Shown here piece after piece: positions 1 through 8,399 of a stretch of DNA of 49,550 bases. The translations under genes were made by a program, and so were the position numbers. How positions within the stretch are numbered: the first letter of the stretch is position 1; each line of letters begins with the position of its first letter. The notes under the pieces were generated by a model. It ran no database searches. It saw nothing but the letters and a program-made list of their open reading frames with translations, and was not told where the DNA came from. This DNA comes from an uncultured Nocardiaceae bacterium (lineage in GTDB: Bacteria; Actinomycetota; Actinomycetes; Mycobacteriales; Mycobacteriaceae), in assembly GCA_936936565.1 (NCBI GenBank), contig CAKZIX010000146.1, forward strand, positions 1 to 49,550, given 5' to 3'.

Positions 1-560
1 ACGATGCGCAGCGCGTCGACGTCGAGGCCGGAGTCGGTCTCGTCGAGGATCGCGATCTTCGGCTTGAGCAGACCGAGCTGCAGGATCTCGTGGCGCTTCT
101 TCTCGCCGCCCGAAAAGCCTTCGTTCACACTGCGTTCGGCGAAGGCGGCGTCGATGTCGAGCTCGCCCATCGACTCCTTGACTTCCTTGACCCAGTGCCG
201 CAACTTGGGCGCCTCGCCGCGCACGGCGGTCGCGGCGGTGCGCAGGAAGTTCGACATCGACACACCCGGCACCTCGACGGGGTACTGCATCGCCAGGAAC
301 AGCCCGGCGCGAGCGCGCTCGTCGACGCTCATCTCGAGCACGTCTTCTCCGTCGAGGGTGATCGAACCGGCGGTAACGGTGTACTTCGGATGCCCGGCGA
401 TCGCGTACGACAGCGTCGACTTGCCGGAGCCGTTGGGGCCCATGATCGCGTGCGTCTCACCGGAATTCACCGTGAGGTCGACACCCTTGAGGATCTCCTT
501 CGACTCGCCCTCGGGGGTGTCGATGGAAACGTGCAAACCTTCGATCTTCAACGTGGTCAT
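1..560 (-). CDS. sufC: SufC, Fe-S assembly ATPase (3' end cut by window)
   Basis: ATPase of the SufBCD scaffold complex, which builds Fe-S clusters in the cytoplasm. About 186 N-terminal residues are present and the rest lies beyond base 1. It begins MTTLKIEGLHV. The Walker A motif GPNGSGKST is at residues 41-49, the ABC signature reads FSGGEKKR, and the Walker B segment AILDETDSGLD contains the D-E-T-D variation typical of SufC. The ATG at 560 lies 2 nt after the sufD stop, so the gene is almost certainly cotranslated in the sufR-B-D-C operon. sufS and sufU would be expected next, outside the window. Identification is firm. Confidence 0.97.
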   Translation of the reverse strand, partial: MTTLKIEGLHVSIDTPEGESKEILKGVDLTVNSGETHAIMGPNGSGKSTLSYAIAGHPKYTVTAGSITLDGEDVLEMSVDERARAGLFLAMQYPVEVPGVSMSNFLRTAATAVRGEAPKLRHWVKEVKESMGELDIDAAFAERSVNEGFSGGEKKRHEILQLGLLKPKIAILDETDSGLDVDALRI

Positions 561-562
561 GC

Positions 563-1747
563 TCAGGCTCCAATCGCTGCCAGTTCGGCCTCGATGGCTG
601 CCTCGAGGCGTTCGCGGACCTGCGGCACCGCGATCTTGCTGATGATTTCGCCGAAGAACCCGCGCACCACGAGTCGTCGGGCCAGGTCTTCCGGAATGCC
701 GCGCGCACGCAGGTAGAACAGCTGCTCGTCGTCAAAACGCCCAGTGGCGCTGGCGTGTCCGGCACCGACGATCTCGCCGGTCTCGATCTCCAGGTTCGGC
801 ACCGAGTCGGCGCGGGCGCCGTCGGTGAGCACCAGGTTGCGGTTCACCTCGAAGGTGTCGGTGCCCTCGGCGGCGGCGCGGATCAGCACGTCGCCGATCC
901 ATACCGTGCGCGCATCGGGCGCACCCTCGCGGCCCTGCAGCGCGCCCTTGTAGACGACGTTCGACTTGCAATGCGGCACCGCGTGATCCACGAGCAAGCG
1001 CTGTTCGAAGTGCTGGCCGGCGTCGGCGAAGTACAGGCCGAGCAGTTCGGCGTCGCCGCCCGGGCCGTCGTAGCGCACGTTGGCGGACACGCGCACCAGG
1101 TCGCCGCCGAGGGTGACGTTGGTGTGGCGCAGCACGGCGTCGCGGCCGAGCTTGGCGTGGTGCTGGGTGACGTGCACGGCGTCGTCGGCCCAGTCCTGAA
1201 TCGCGACGACGGTGAGCTGCGCACTGTCACCGAGCACGAATTCGACGTTCTCGGCGTAGGTTCCGCTGCCGCGGTAGTCGAGGATCACCGTGGCCTTGGC
1301 GAACGCGCCCAGGCGCAACTGCAGGTGTCCGTAGGCGTAGGCGTCGACACCCGGGCCCGGAACCACGATCGAAATCGCGTCCGCGACTTCGGTTTCCTTG
1401 CCGACCGACACGATCACGGCGTGCTCGAACGTCGAATATGCCTGGGCGGCAACCCGATCCGACGGCACACCGGCGGCGCCGAGGCGCTCGTCGGTGCGGG
1501 TGACCGGCTCGACCGTCACGCCGGCGTCGGCGAGGCCCGCAGGGTGGGACACCTCATAGGCAATCCCGGCGTCTTGCCCCGCGGTGCCGTCGTGCAGCCC
1601 GCGCAACCGGCGCAGCGGGGTGAACCGCCACGCCTCGTCGCGGCCCGAGGGCACCTCGAAGGCGTTCACGTCGAAGGACGAGAAGACCTCACCCTTGTTG
1701 ACGGCAGGCCGCGCCTCGGCAGCAACCGCTACATTTTCAGCAGTCAC
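563..1747 (-). CDS. sufD: SufD, Fe-S cluster assembly scaffold subunit
   Basis: A 394-aa partner of SufB in the SufBC2D scaffold. It has the parallel beta-helix core and the conserved C-terminal block of the family (FDDEQLFYLRARGIPEDLARRLVVRGF, split here: FDDEQLFYLRARGIPED then LARRLVVRGF). Start is GTG at 1747, directly after the sufB TAA stop at 1748-1750 (the two codons abut with no gap). Length and order match the mycobacterial suf operon. SufD is more divergent than SufB, but operon position and the C-terminal motif leave little doubt. Regulation is inferred to be by SufR through the shared promoter. Confidence 0.96.
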   Translation of the reverse strand: MTAENVAVAAEARPAVNKGEVFSSFDVNAFEVPSGRDEAWRFTPLRRLRGLHDGTAGQDAGIAYEVSHPAGLADAGVTVEPVTRTDERLGAAGVPSDRVAAQAYSTFEHAVIVSVGKETEVADAISIVVPGPGVDAYAYGHLQLRLGAFAKATVILDYRGSGTYAENVEFVLGDSAQLTVVAIQDWADDAVHVTQHHAKLGRDAVLRHTNVTLGGDLVRVSANVRYDGPGGDAELLGLYFADAGQHFEQRLLVDHAVPHCKSNVVYKGALQGREGAPDARTVWIGDVLIRAAAEGTDTFEVNRNLVLTDGARADSVPNLEIETGEIVGAGHASATGRFDDEQLFYLRARGIPEDLARRLVVRGFFGEIISKIAVPQVRERLEAAIEAELAAIGA

Positions 1748-3190
1748 TTAGCCGACCGCTCCTTCCATCTGCAGTTCGATGAGCCGGTTCAGCTCGAGGG
1801 CGTACTCCATCGGCAGTTCCTTGGCGATGGGCTCGACGAAGCCGCGCACGACCATCGCCATGGCCTCGTCCTCGGTGAGGCCGCGGCTCATCAGGTAGAA
1901 CAGCTGGTCCTCGGACACCTTGGAGACGGTGGCCTCGTGACCCATCGTCACGTCGTCCTCGCGGATGTCGACGTAGGGGTAGGTGTCCGAACGCGACACC
2001 GTGTCCACCAGCAGGGCGTCGCACTTCACCGTGGACTTGGAACCGTAGGCACCCTTGTTCACCTGCACGAGGCCGCGGTAGGACGCCCGGCCACCGCCGC
2101 GCGCGACCGACTTGGAGACGATCGTCGAACTCGTGTGCGGCGCCAGGTGCAGCATCTTCGCGCCCGTGTCCTGATGCTGGCCCTCACCGGCGAACGCCAC
2201 GGACAGCACCTCGCCCTTGGCGTGCTCGCCCGTCATCCACACGGCCGGGTACTTCATGGTGACCTTGGAGCCGATGTTGCCGTCGATCCACTCCATGGTG
2301 GCGCCGGCCTCGGCCTTGGCCCGCTTGGTGACCAGGTTGTAGACGTTGTTCGACCAGTTCTGGATGGTCGTGTAGCGGCAGCGGCCGCCCCTCTTCACGA
2401 TGATCTCGACGACCGCGGAGTGCAGCGAATCCGAGCTGTAGATCGGCGCGGTGCACCCCTCGACGTAGTGCACGTAGGCACCCTCGTCGACGATGATCAG
2501 CGTCCGCTCGAACTGGCCCATGTTCTCGGTGTTGATCCGGAAATAGGCCTGCAGCGGAATGTCGACGTGCACGCCCGGCGGCACGTAGATGAACGAGCCA
2601 CCCGACCACACCGCGGTGTTCAGCGCGGAGAACTTGTTGTCACCGGCCGGAATGACCGTGCCGAAGTACTCCTGGAAAATCTCCGGGTGCTCGCGCAGGC
2701 CGGAGTCGGTGTCCAGGAAGATCACGCCCTGGGCCTCCAGGTCCTCACGGATCTGGTGGTAGACGACCTCGGACTCGTACTGCGCGGCGACGCCGGCGAC
2801 CAGGCGCTGCTTCTCCGCCTCCGGGATGCCGAGCCGGTCGTAGGTGTTCTTGATGTCTTCGGGCAGCTCCTCCCAGGACGCCGCCTGCTTCTCCGTGGAG
2901 CGCACGAAGTACTTGATGTTGTCGAAGTCGATGCCGTCGAGCTTGGAGCCCCAGGTGGGCATCGGCTTGCGGTCGAAAATACGCAGGGCCTTCAGGCGCT
3001 GCTCGAGCATCCACTCGGGCTCGTTCTTCTTGCCCGAGATGTCGCGAACGACGGCCTCGGACAGACCGCGCTGCGCGGCGGCACCTGCGACGTCGCTGTC
3101 CGACCAGCCGTAGCCGTAATTGCCCAGGGAGGCAATGGTCTCCTCCTGGGTCAGCGTCGCCGAGTCGCTCCGCTCCTGGATCTCAGTCAT
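1748..3190 (-). CDS. sufB: SufB, Fe-S cluster assembly scaffold (no intein)
   Basis: A 480-aa scaffold protein on which the nascent Fe-S cluster is assembled. It contains the typical blocks WTVVST-free SufB features: GLGVIFLDTDSGL-like EAQGVIFLDTDSGLREHP, the YVHYVEGCTAPIY segment, and the C-terminal KCDALLVDTVSRSDTYPY with its conserved Cys, followed by GHEATVSKVSEDQLFYL. The ATG at 3190 overlaps the sufR stop by 4 nt (ATGA) and is preceded by AAGGAG lying inside the end of sufR. The length is that of an intein-free SufB, whereas the M. tuberculosis gene carries an intein. Identification is firm. Confidence 0.97.
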   Translation of the reverse strand: MTEIQERSDSATLTQEETIASLGNYGYGWSDSDVAGAAAQRGLSEAVVRDISGKKNEPEWMLEQRLKALRIFDRKPMPTWGSKLDGIDFDNIKYFVRSTEKQAASWEELPEDIKNTYDRLGIPEAEKQRLVAGVAAQYESEVVYHQIREDLEAQGVIFLDTDSGLREHPEIFQEYFGTVIPAGDNKFSALNTAVWSGGSFIYVPPGVHVDIPLQAYFRINTENMGQFERTLIIVDEGAYVHYVEGCTAPIYSSDSLHSAVVEIIVKRGGRCRYTTIQNWSNNVYNLVTKRAKAEAGATMEWIDGNIGSKVTMKYPAVWMTGEHAKGEVLSVAFAGEGQHQDTGAKMLHLAPHTSSTIVSKSVARGGGRASYRGLVQVNKGAYGSKSTVKCDALLVDTVSRSDTYPYVDIREDDVTMGHEATVSKVSEDQLFYLMSRGLTEDEAMAMVVRGFVEPIAKELPMEYALELNRLIELQMEGAVG

Positions 3191-3897
3191 AGCGCTCCTT
3201 GCCGTTTCGGTGCGGGCTGTGCACCGAGAGGTACGTGGGTAGTGCAGGCGCAGTCGCCGTTGGCGATGGTCGCCAGGCGCTGCACGTGGGTGCCGAGCAG
3301 GTTCCGGAAGGCGTCCAGCTCGGCCTCGCAGAGTTCCGGGAACTCCTCGGCGACGTGGCTCACCGGGCAGTGGTGCTGGCAGATTTGCACGCCCGCTCCC
3401 ACCTCGCGGGTGGACGCCGCGAAACCTGCCGAGGTGAACGCGTCCGCGATCTCCTGCGCCTTGCCGGCCTTGTCCTCCTGCGCCGGCTCGACGTCGGCGA
3501 CGACGGCCTGCACCCGACGACGCGCGAACTCGCGGATCGCGGCGTCGCCGCCGATCTCCCGCAGGTGGCGCATGGCCGCCGCCGCGATGTCGTCGTACGA
3601 GTGCCCGAGGCGGCCACGACCGGCGGCAGTGAGCTGATACTGCTTGGCCGGACGACCGCGCCCCTTCTGCTGCCAGCGCGCCGACATGGTCGCACGGGCC
3701 TCACCGGCCTCGATGAGCGCATCCAGGTGGCGGCGCACGCCGGCGGCACTGAGACCGAGCTTGGACCCGATCGCCGTAGCCGTGATGGGTCCGTCTTCGA
3801 GCAGCAGCTGCACGATCGCTGCTCGCGTGTGACCGTCCGCGGGCACGACAGGTGCACCTGGTGCGCCTGCCTTGGCCGTCGATCCCACGCTTTTCAC
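3187..3897 (-). CDS. sufR: SufR, Fe-S-sensing ArsR/MarR-type repressor of the suf operon
   Basis: A 236-aa transcriptional regulator. An N-terminal winged helix (about residues 22-95, with GLSAAGVRRHLDALIEAG as recognition region) is followed by a C-terminal cluster-binding region with Cys173, Cys177, Cys190 and Cys216/Cys218 (QICQHHCPVSH...ELCEAE). This matches the Fe-S ligand pattern of mycobacterial SufR. I chose GTG at 3897 because no Shine-Dalgarno precedes it, a -10-like CACACT sits just upstream, and residues begin VKSVGS. The open frame extends upstream but without family-like sequence. It is first in the operon and overlaps sufB. A matching operator covers its start codon, so autoregulation is inferred. 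Confidence 0.93.
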   Translation of the reverse strand: MKSVGSTAKAGAPGAPVVPADGHTRAAIVQLLLEDGPITATAIGSKLGLSAAGVRRHLDALIEAGEARATMSARWQQKGRGRPAKQYQLTAAGRGRLGHSYDDIAAAAMRHLREIGGDAAIREFARRRVQAVVADVEPAQEDKAGKAQEIADAFTSAGFAASTREVGAGVQICQHHCPVSHVAEEFPELCEAELDAFRNLLGTHVQRLATIANGDCACTTHVPLGAQPAPKRQGAL

Positions 3898-3908
3898 AAC
3901 ACCAGTGT
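3894..3908 (-). promoter_or_regulatory. SufR operator overlapping the sufR start
   Basis: The minus strand reads ACACT-GGTGT-TGTGA, which matches the ACACT-N5-TGTGA element I recall for M. tuberculosis SufR. It spans the presumed -10 region and the GTG start codon of sufR, so bound SufR would block initiation of the whole operon. The match is seen; occupancy is inferred. Confidence 0.7.
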
Positions 3909-3965
3909 GACGGAATTCGATTCCCAGGTCTACGAAGGGTGCCCTGTGTAACAAGAGGTGAACGC

Positions 3966-3971
3966 TACGCT
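3966..3971 (+). promoter_or_regulatory. -10 box of mptB (leaderless)
   Basis: TACGCT lies 7 nt before the GTG at 3979, with no Shine-Dalgarno at suitable distance. This favours a leaderless mRNA starting at 3979. An alternative GTG at 3958 has AAGAGG abutting it, too close to serve as a ribosome binding site. Confidence 0.45.
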
Positions 3972-3978
3972 GCGTGCT

Positions 3979-5655
3979 GTGACGACACCTGGGCGACGGG
4001 ACCTGGCACTGGGTTCGCGGGTTGTGCGGTTCGCGCGGCGCGCGCTGGGCATCGATGTCCGCAACGACCACACCTTCGCCTCGCTGCACGGCGACGAACG
4101 CGAACTACCCGGTCTCGACACCCGTGAAGAGGTTGCGCTCAACCGGGTCCGGCTGCTCGGCGCCACGGCGACGGTGATGATGGCCATCGGCGCCCTCGGC
4201 GCCGGCGCCCAGCCGGTGTTGCAGAATCCGGTCGCCGGGATGCGGCTGTTCAGCCTGCTGTCCCGGATGCCGACGACGGCCATGGCGATCACCATGACCG
4301 GCGCCGTCCTGCTGGTGCTGTCCTGGCTGCTGTTGGGCCGGTTCGCGCTCGGCACCACCCGGCGTCTCACCCGCGCGCAGCTGGACCGAACGTTGTTGCT
4401 CTGGATCCTGCCGCTCACCGTCGCACCGCCCATGTTCAGCCGCGACGTGTACTCCTACCTGGCACAAAGCGAGATCACCGCCCGCGGCATCGACCCCTAC
4501 AGCGTCGGGCCCGCGCAGGCACTCGGCGTCGATCACGTGCTCACCCGCACCGTGCCGACCATCTGGCGCGACACTCCCGCCCCCTACGGCCCGCTGTCGC
4601 TGTGGCTCGGGCGCGGCATCTCGGCGATCGTCGGCGACAACATCGTGGCCGGCATCTTCCTGCACCGGCTCCTCGCGCTCGTCGGCGTGGCGCTCATCGT
4701 CTGGGCGCTGCCCAGGTTGGCCCGCCGCTGCGGCGTCGCCGTCGTCAGCGCCCTGTGGCTGGGCGCGGCCAATCCGCTGGTGATCTTCCACTTGGTGTCC
4801 GGGGTGCACAACGAAGCGCTCATGATCGGGCTCATGGTGGCCGGGCTGGAGCTGTGCCTGCGCGCCATCGACAGCACCGCCGAGTTACGCGGGCCACAAT
4901 TCTGGTTGTTCCTCGGCGGCGTGTCGGTGCTGGCGTTGTCGTCGACGGTGAAAATTCCCTCCGCGCTGGCGCTGGGCTTCGTCTGGCTGGCGCTGACCCG
5001 GCGCTGGGGCGGTAGCCTGCGCGCGCTGGTCACCTCGGCGGCGCTGATGGGCGCGGTCGCGCTCGCCGTCACATTGGTCGTCAGTTTCGGCAGCGGTCTC
5101 GGCTTCGGGTGGATCAACACGCTGGGCACGGCCAACGCGGTGCGCAGCTGGATGTCGTTGCCGACGTCCACCGGGATCGCCACCGGCTTCGTCGGGGTGC
5201 TGCTCGGGCTCGGCGATCACACCACCGCCATCCTGTCGATCGCGCGCCCGATCGCCGCCTGCGCCGCGGGTCTGATCGTGGTGCGGATGCTGGTGGCCAC
5301 CTATTCGGGACGGCTGCCCGCGGTCGGCGCGCTCGGGGTCGCCTTCGGTGCCGTCGTGCTGTTCTTCCCGGTGGTGCAGCCCTGGTACCTGTTGTGGGGC
5401 GTCATCCCGCTCGCCGCGTGGGCCACCCGCCCGGCGTTTCGCATCGCGACCATCTGTTTCTCGACGGTGGTGTGCGTCATCACCATGCCGACGGGCAAGG
5501 ACGAATCCCCGTGGGTGGTGTTCCAGGCGTCGGTGGCCACCACCGTCGTGTGCGTCCTGGTGATCGTCGCCACACGAAATGTGTTGCCCTGGCGGGCACA
5601 ACGGAGGGCGCCGGAGCCCGAGCCCCGCACCGGGGCTTACGCTGAATCCTCGTGA
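3979..5655 (+). CDS. mptB: MptB, alpha-(1->6)-mannosyltransferase (GT-C fold)
   Basis: A 558-aa polytopic membrane glycosyltransferase. MptB-type enzymes use polyprenyl-phosphomannose to extend the alpha-1,6-mannan core of lipomannan/lipoarabinomannan outside the membrane. Visible features are a hydrophilic N-terminus, more than ten hydrophobic segments, the first extracytoplasmic acidic motif FSRDVYSYLAQ (Asp near residue 156), APYGPLSLW, LWLGAANPLVI, WINTLGTANAVRSWM and FPVVQPWYLLW near the C-terminus. These match Rv1459c closely, and so does the position divergent from sufR. The stop overlaps the next gene (GTGA), implying cotranscription with the ABC genes. Start is uncertain between 3979 and 3958. 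Confidence 0.93.
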   Translation: MTTPGRRDLALGSRVVRFARRALGIDVRNDHTFASLHGDERELPGLDTREEVALNRVRLLGATATVMMAIGALGAGAQPVLQNPVAGMRLFSLLSRMPTTAMAITMTGAVLLVLSWLLLGRFALGTTRRLTRAQLDRTLLLWILPLTVAPPMFSRDVYSYLAQSEITARGIDPYSVGPAQALGVDHVLTRTVPTIWRDTPAPYGPLSLWLGRGISAIVGDNIVAGIFLHRLLALVGVALIVWALPRLARRCGVAVVSALWLGAANPLVIFHLVSGVHNEALMIGLMVAGLELCLRAIDSTAELRGPQFWLFLGGVSVLALSSTVKIPSALALGFVWLALTRRWGGSLRALVTSAALMGAVALAVTLVVSFGSGLGFGWINTLGTANAVRSWMSLPTSTGIATGFVGVLLGLGDHTTAILSIARPIAACAAGLIVVRMLVATYSGRLPAVGALGVAFGAVVLFFPVVQPWYLLWGVIPLAAWATRPAFRIATICFSTVVCVITMPTGKDESPWVVFQASVATTVVCVLVIVATRNVLPWRAQRRAPEPEPRTGAYAESS

Positions 5656-6575
5656 CCCCGCCTGCCGTTCGCCTCGAGTCCGTGGCGAAGACCTACGGGC
5701 TGCTCACGGCAGTCGACGGGCTGAGCCTCGAGCTCGCGCCCGCCACCGTGCTCGCACTCCTCGGCCCCAACGGCGCCGGCAAAACCACCACCGTGGAGAT
5801 GTGCGAAGGCTTCGTGACACCCGACAGTGGCACGGTGCGTGTTCTCGGCCTGGACCCGATCGCCGATGCCGCCGCGCTGCGGCCGCGGATCGGCGTCATG
5901 CTGCAGGGCGGCGGCGCGTATCCGGGCTCGCGAGCCGGTGAGATGCTGTCCCTCGTCGCCAGCTATTCGGCGCACCCACTGGACCCCGAATGGCTGCTGG
6001 AGACCCTCGGGCTCGCCGATGCCCGGCACACCCCGTACCGACGGCTGTCGGGCGGTCAACAGCAGCGGCTCGCGCTCGCCTGTGCCATCGTCGGCCGGCC
6101 CGAACTGGTGTTTCTCGACGAGCCCACCGCCGGGCTCGACGCGCAGGCCCGGCTGCTCGTCTGGGACCTCGTCGAGGCGCTGCGCCGCGACGGGGTCAGC
6201 GTGCTGCTCACCACGCACATGATGGACGAGGCCGAGCATCTGGCCGATCAGCTGGTGATCATCGACCACGGCCAAGTGGTCGCCGCGGGCACGCCCGCCG
6301 AGCTCACCACTCGCGGCGCCGAGGGCCAGCTACGCTTCACCGCACCGCCGCAGCTCGATCTCAAACTGCTCGAAGATGCTCTCCCCGAAGGTTATTCGCC
6401 ACGCGAGGCGGCGCCCGGGCAATACCTGGTGGAGGGCGACATCAATCCGCAGGTGCTGGCCACCGTCACGGCGTGGTGCGCGCGCATCGGCGTGCTCACC
6501 ACCGACATGCGGGTGGAGCAGCGCCGCCTCGAAGACGTGTTCTTGGAACTGACCGGCCGGGAGTTGCGCGGGTGA
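5652..6575 (+). CDS. ABC transporter ATP-binding protein (Rv1458c type)
   Basis: A 307-aa nucleotide-binding subunit of an ABC-2 type exporter. Walker A GPNGAGKTTT is at about residues 37-46, the signature LSGGQQQRLAL near 135, Walker B LVFLDEPTAGLD near 155-166, and the switch His in LLTTHMMDEAEHL. A C-terminal extension of about 90 residues is typical of this group. GTG start at 5652 overlaps the mptB stop and its own stop overlaps the permease start, so three genes are translationally coupled. Substrate unknown; the neighbourhood with MptB suggests an envelope component but does not prove it. Confidence 0.93.
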   Translation: MTPPAVRLESVAKTYGLLTAVDGLSLELAPATVLALLGPNGAGKTTTVEMCEGFVTPDSGTVRVLGLDPIADAAALRPRIGVMLQGGGAYPGSRAGEMLSLVASYSAHPLDPEWLLETLGLADARHTPYRRLSGGQQQRLALACAIVGRPELVFLDEPTAGLDAQARLLVWDLVEALRRDGVSVLLTTHMMDEAEHLADQLVIIDHGQVVAAGTPAELTTRGAEGQLRFTAPPQLDLKLLEDALPEGYSPREAAPGQYLVEGDINPQVLATVTAWCARIGVLTTDMRVEQRRLEDVFLELTGRELRG

Positions 6576-7345
6576 ACAGATTTGCAGCGGGCACGTTCGC
6601 GCCCGATCCGCGCCCCAGCGCGCCCCTGCGGATGCTGGCCGCGCAAACCCGCCTCGAGCTGATTCTGTTGCTGCGCAACGGCGAACAGATCCTGCTGACG
6701 ATGCTGATTCCGATCACGCTGCTTGTCGGGCTCACGCTGTTGCCGTTCGGCGACATCGCCGAGCCACGCGTGGCCACGATCGTGCCCGCCGTGATGATGG
6801 TCGCCGTCATGTCCACCGCGTTCACCGGCCAAGCCATCGCCGTCGGCTTCGACCGCCGCTACGGTGCACTGAAAAGGCTTGGGGCCACGCCACTTCCGCG
6901 CTGGGGCATCATCGCCGGCAAGAGTTCGGCGGTGCTGCTCGTGGTGGTCCTGCAGGCCGTCGTCCTCGGAGTGATCGGCGTCCTGCTGGGCTGGCGCCCG
7001 GACGTCGGTGGCCTCGCGCTGGGCGCCGTGGCCATCGCGCTGGGCACCGTCGCGTTCGCCGCGATGGGCCTGCTGCTCGGCGGCACCCTCAAGGCCGAGG
7101 TCGTGCTCGCCGTCGCGAACCTGGCCTGGTTCGTGCTGTTGGGCATCGGCAGCATCGTCTTCGCCCCCGACTCGCTGCCCGCCTGGTTGCACGTCGTCGC
7201 CCAACTCGTACCCTCCGGCGCCCTGGCCGCCACCCTGCGCGACGCGCTCGACCTGACGGTCAACTGGTACGGCGTGGTCGTCCTCGCGGCCTGGGCCGTC
7301 GGGTGCGGGTGGCTGGCCACCCGGTTGTTCCGGTTCACCGCCTGA
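6572..7345 (+). CDS. ABC-2 type transporter permease (Rv1457c type)
   Basis: A 257-aa membrane subunit partnering the preceding ATPase. About six hydrophobic segments are visible, beginning after a short cytoplasmic N-terminus (AQTRLELILLLRNGEQILLT). The segments include LIPITLLVGLTLLPF, VVVLQAVVLGVIGVLLGW and VVVLAAWAVGCGWLATRLF at the C-terminus. The RRYGALKRLGATPLPRW loop is typical of ABC-2 permeases. GTG at 6572 overlaps the ATPase stop by 4 nt. Length fits the family. Function is export or insertion of an unidentified substrate. Confidence 0.9.
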   Translation: MNRFAAGTFAPDPRPSAPLRMLAAQTRLELILLLRNGEQILLTMLIPITLLVGLTLLPFGDIAEPRVATIVPAVMMVAVMSTAFTGQAIAVGFDRRYGALKRLGATPLPRWGIIAGKSSAVLLVVVLQAVVLGVIGVLLGWRPDVGGLALGAVAIALGTVAFAAMGLLLGGTLKAEVVLAVANLAWFVLLGIGSIVFAPDSLPAWLHVVAQLVPSGALAATLRDALDLTVNWYGVVVLAAWAVGCGWLATRLFRFTA

Positions 7346-7377
7346 GCCCTCAACGACGCCCTGTAGTTGACCTGGCC

Positions 7378-7383
7378 TACCAT
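7378..7383 (+). promoter_or_regulatory. -10 box of ctaA (leaderless)
   Basis: TACCAT ends 7 nt before GTG at 7391. No Shine-Dalgarno is present, so the position supports a leaderless start there rather than at 7367 or 7385. Confidence 0.45.
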
Positions 7384-7390
7384 CGTGTCC

Positions 7391-8353
7391 GTGCTGTATC
7401 GCGGGTTCCTGCAGGTCGTCGATCGTCTTCCGCTGCCGTCGTTGCGGTCGCAGCGGCTGATCGCGATCGCGGTGATCCTGTCCCAGGCCGGGATCTCGGT
7501 GACCGGCGCGATCGTGCGGGTCACTGCGTCGGGCCTGGGCTGCCCGACGTGGCCGCAGTGCTTCCCGGGCAGCTTCACCCCGGTGGGCGTATCCGAGGTG
7601 CCGGTGCTGCACCAGACCGTCGAATTCGGCAATCGCATGCTCACCGGGGTCGTCGTGCTCTGCGCCGCACTGATCGTGCTGGCGGTCACCCGGGCCCGCC
7701 GCCGCAACGAGGTGCTCGCCTACGCCTGGCTGATGCCTGCCGGAACCGTGGTGCAGGCCGTGATCGGCGGGGTCACCGTGCTCACCGGTCTGCTGTGGTG
7801 GACGGTCGCCATCCACCTGCTGGCCTCGATGGTGATGGTGTGGCTGGCCGTGGTGCTCTACGTCAAGGTCGGCCAGCCCGACACCGGCACCCCGGCGCCG
7901 GCCGTGCCCGCTCCCCTGCGCTGGCTCACCGTCCTGTCCGCGACCGCGCTGGCGGGCGTGCTCGTCGCGGGCACCCTCGTCACCGGCGCCGGCCCGCACG
8001 CCGGCGACAAGAGCGCCGACCGCATCGTGCCGCGCCTCGAAGTCGAAATCGTGACGCTGGTGCACCTGCATTCGCAGCTACTCGTCGCCTACCTCGCGCT
8101 GCTCGTCGGGCTCGGCTTCGGCCTGTTTGCCGTCGGGGCCCCGAAATCGGTGCTGGTGCGCCTCGAAGTGCTTGTCGCCCTGGTCGTCGCGCAAGCGTTC
8201 GTTGGCGTCGTGCAGTACCTGACGGACGTGCCGGCCGCGCTGGTTGCGATCCATGTTGCGGGTGCGGCCGCCTGCACCGCGGCGACGGCGGCGCTGTGGG
8301 CGTCGTGCTTCAGCCGGGAAACGGTGGCCAGCGCAACACCCGTACCCGCCTGA
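7391..8353 (+). CDS. ctaA: Heme A synthase CtaA
   Basis: A 320-aa membrane oxygenase-type enzyme converting heme O to heme A for cytochrome c oxidase. Eight hydrophobic segments are visible. Family landmarks are TASGLGCPTWPQCFPG with its Cys pair, HQTVEFGNRMLTG, AIHLLASM, LVHLHSQLLVAYL and AIHVAGAA, the histidines being the expected heme ligands. ctaB, the previous step, lies 3 kb downstream on the other strand, as in mycobacteria. Start chosen at GTG 7391 by the upstream -10 box; GTG 7385 and TTG 7367 are in frame and possible. The C-terminus ends TPVPA. Confidence 0.93.
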   Translation: MLYRGFLQVVDRLPLPSLRSQRLIAIAVILSQAGISVTGAIVRVTASGLGCPTWPQCFPGSFTPVGVSEVPVLHQTVEFGNRMLTGVVVLCAALIVLAVTRARRRNEVLAYAWLMPAGTVVQAVIGGVTVLTGLLWWTVAIHLLASMVMVWLAVVLYVKVGQPDTGTPAPAVPAPLRWLTVLSATALAGVLVAGTLVTGAGPHAGDKSADRIVPRLEVEIVTLVHLHSQLLVAYLALLVGLGFGLFAVGAPKSVLVRLEVLVALVVAQAFVGVVQYLTDVPAALVAIHVAGAAACTAATAALWASCFSRETVASATPVPA

Positions 8354-8387
8354 CCGTCGAATCCCGGGTGTTTGCCCGGCTCGACGC

Positions 8388-8393
8388 TAGGGT
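8388..8393 (+). promoter_or_regulatory. -10 box of the CYTH gene (leaderless)
   Basis: TAGGGT lies 6 nt before ATG 8400 and no ribosome binding site is visible, giving a leaderless layout. Confidence 0.5.
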
Positions 8394-8399
8394 CGGATC

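Noticed and set aside
755..3637. Very long open frame on the plus strand across the suf genes (960 codons)
   Set aside because: It is the antisense of sufD-sufB-sufR, with low-complexity His/Arg/Val composition. High-GC codon bias opens such frames; no start signal or family match.
4105..5601. Minus-strand frames rich in Gln/His/Asp opposite mptB
   Set aside because: Repetitive composition is the complement of membrane-protein codons; no ribosome binding site and no domain.
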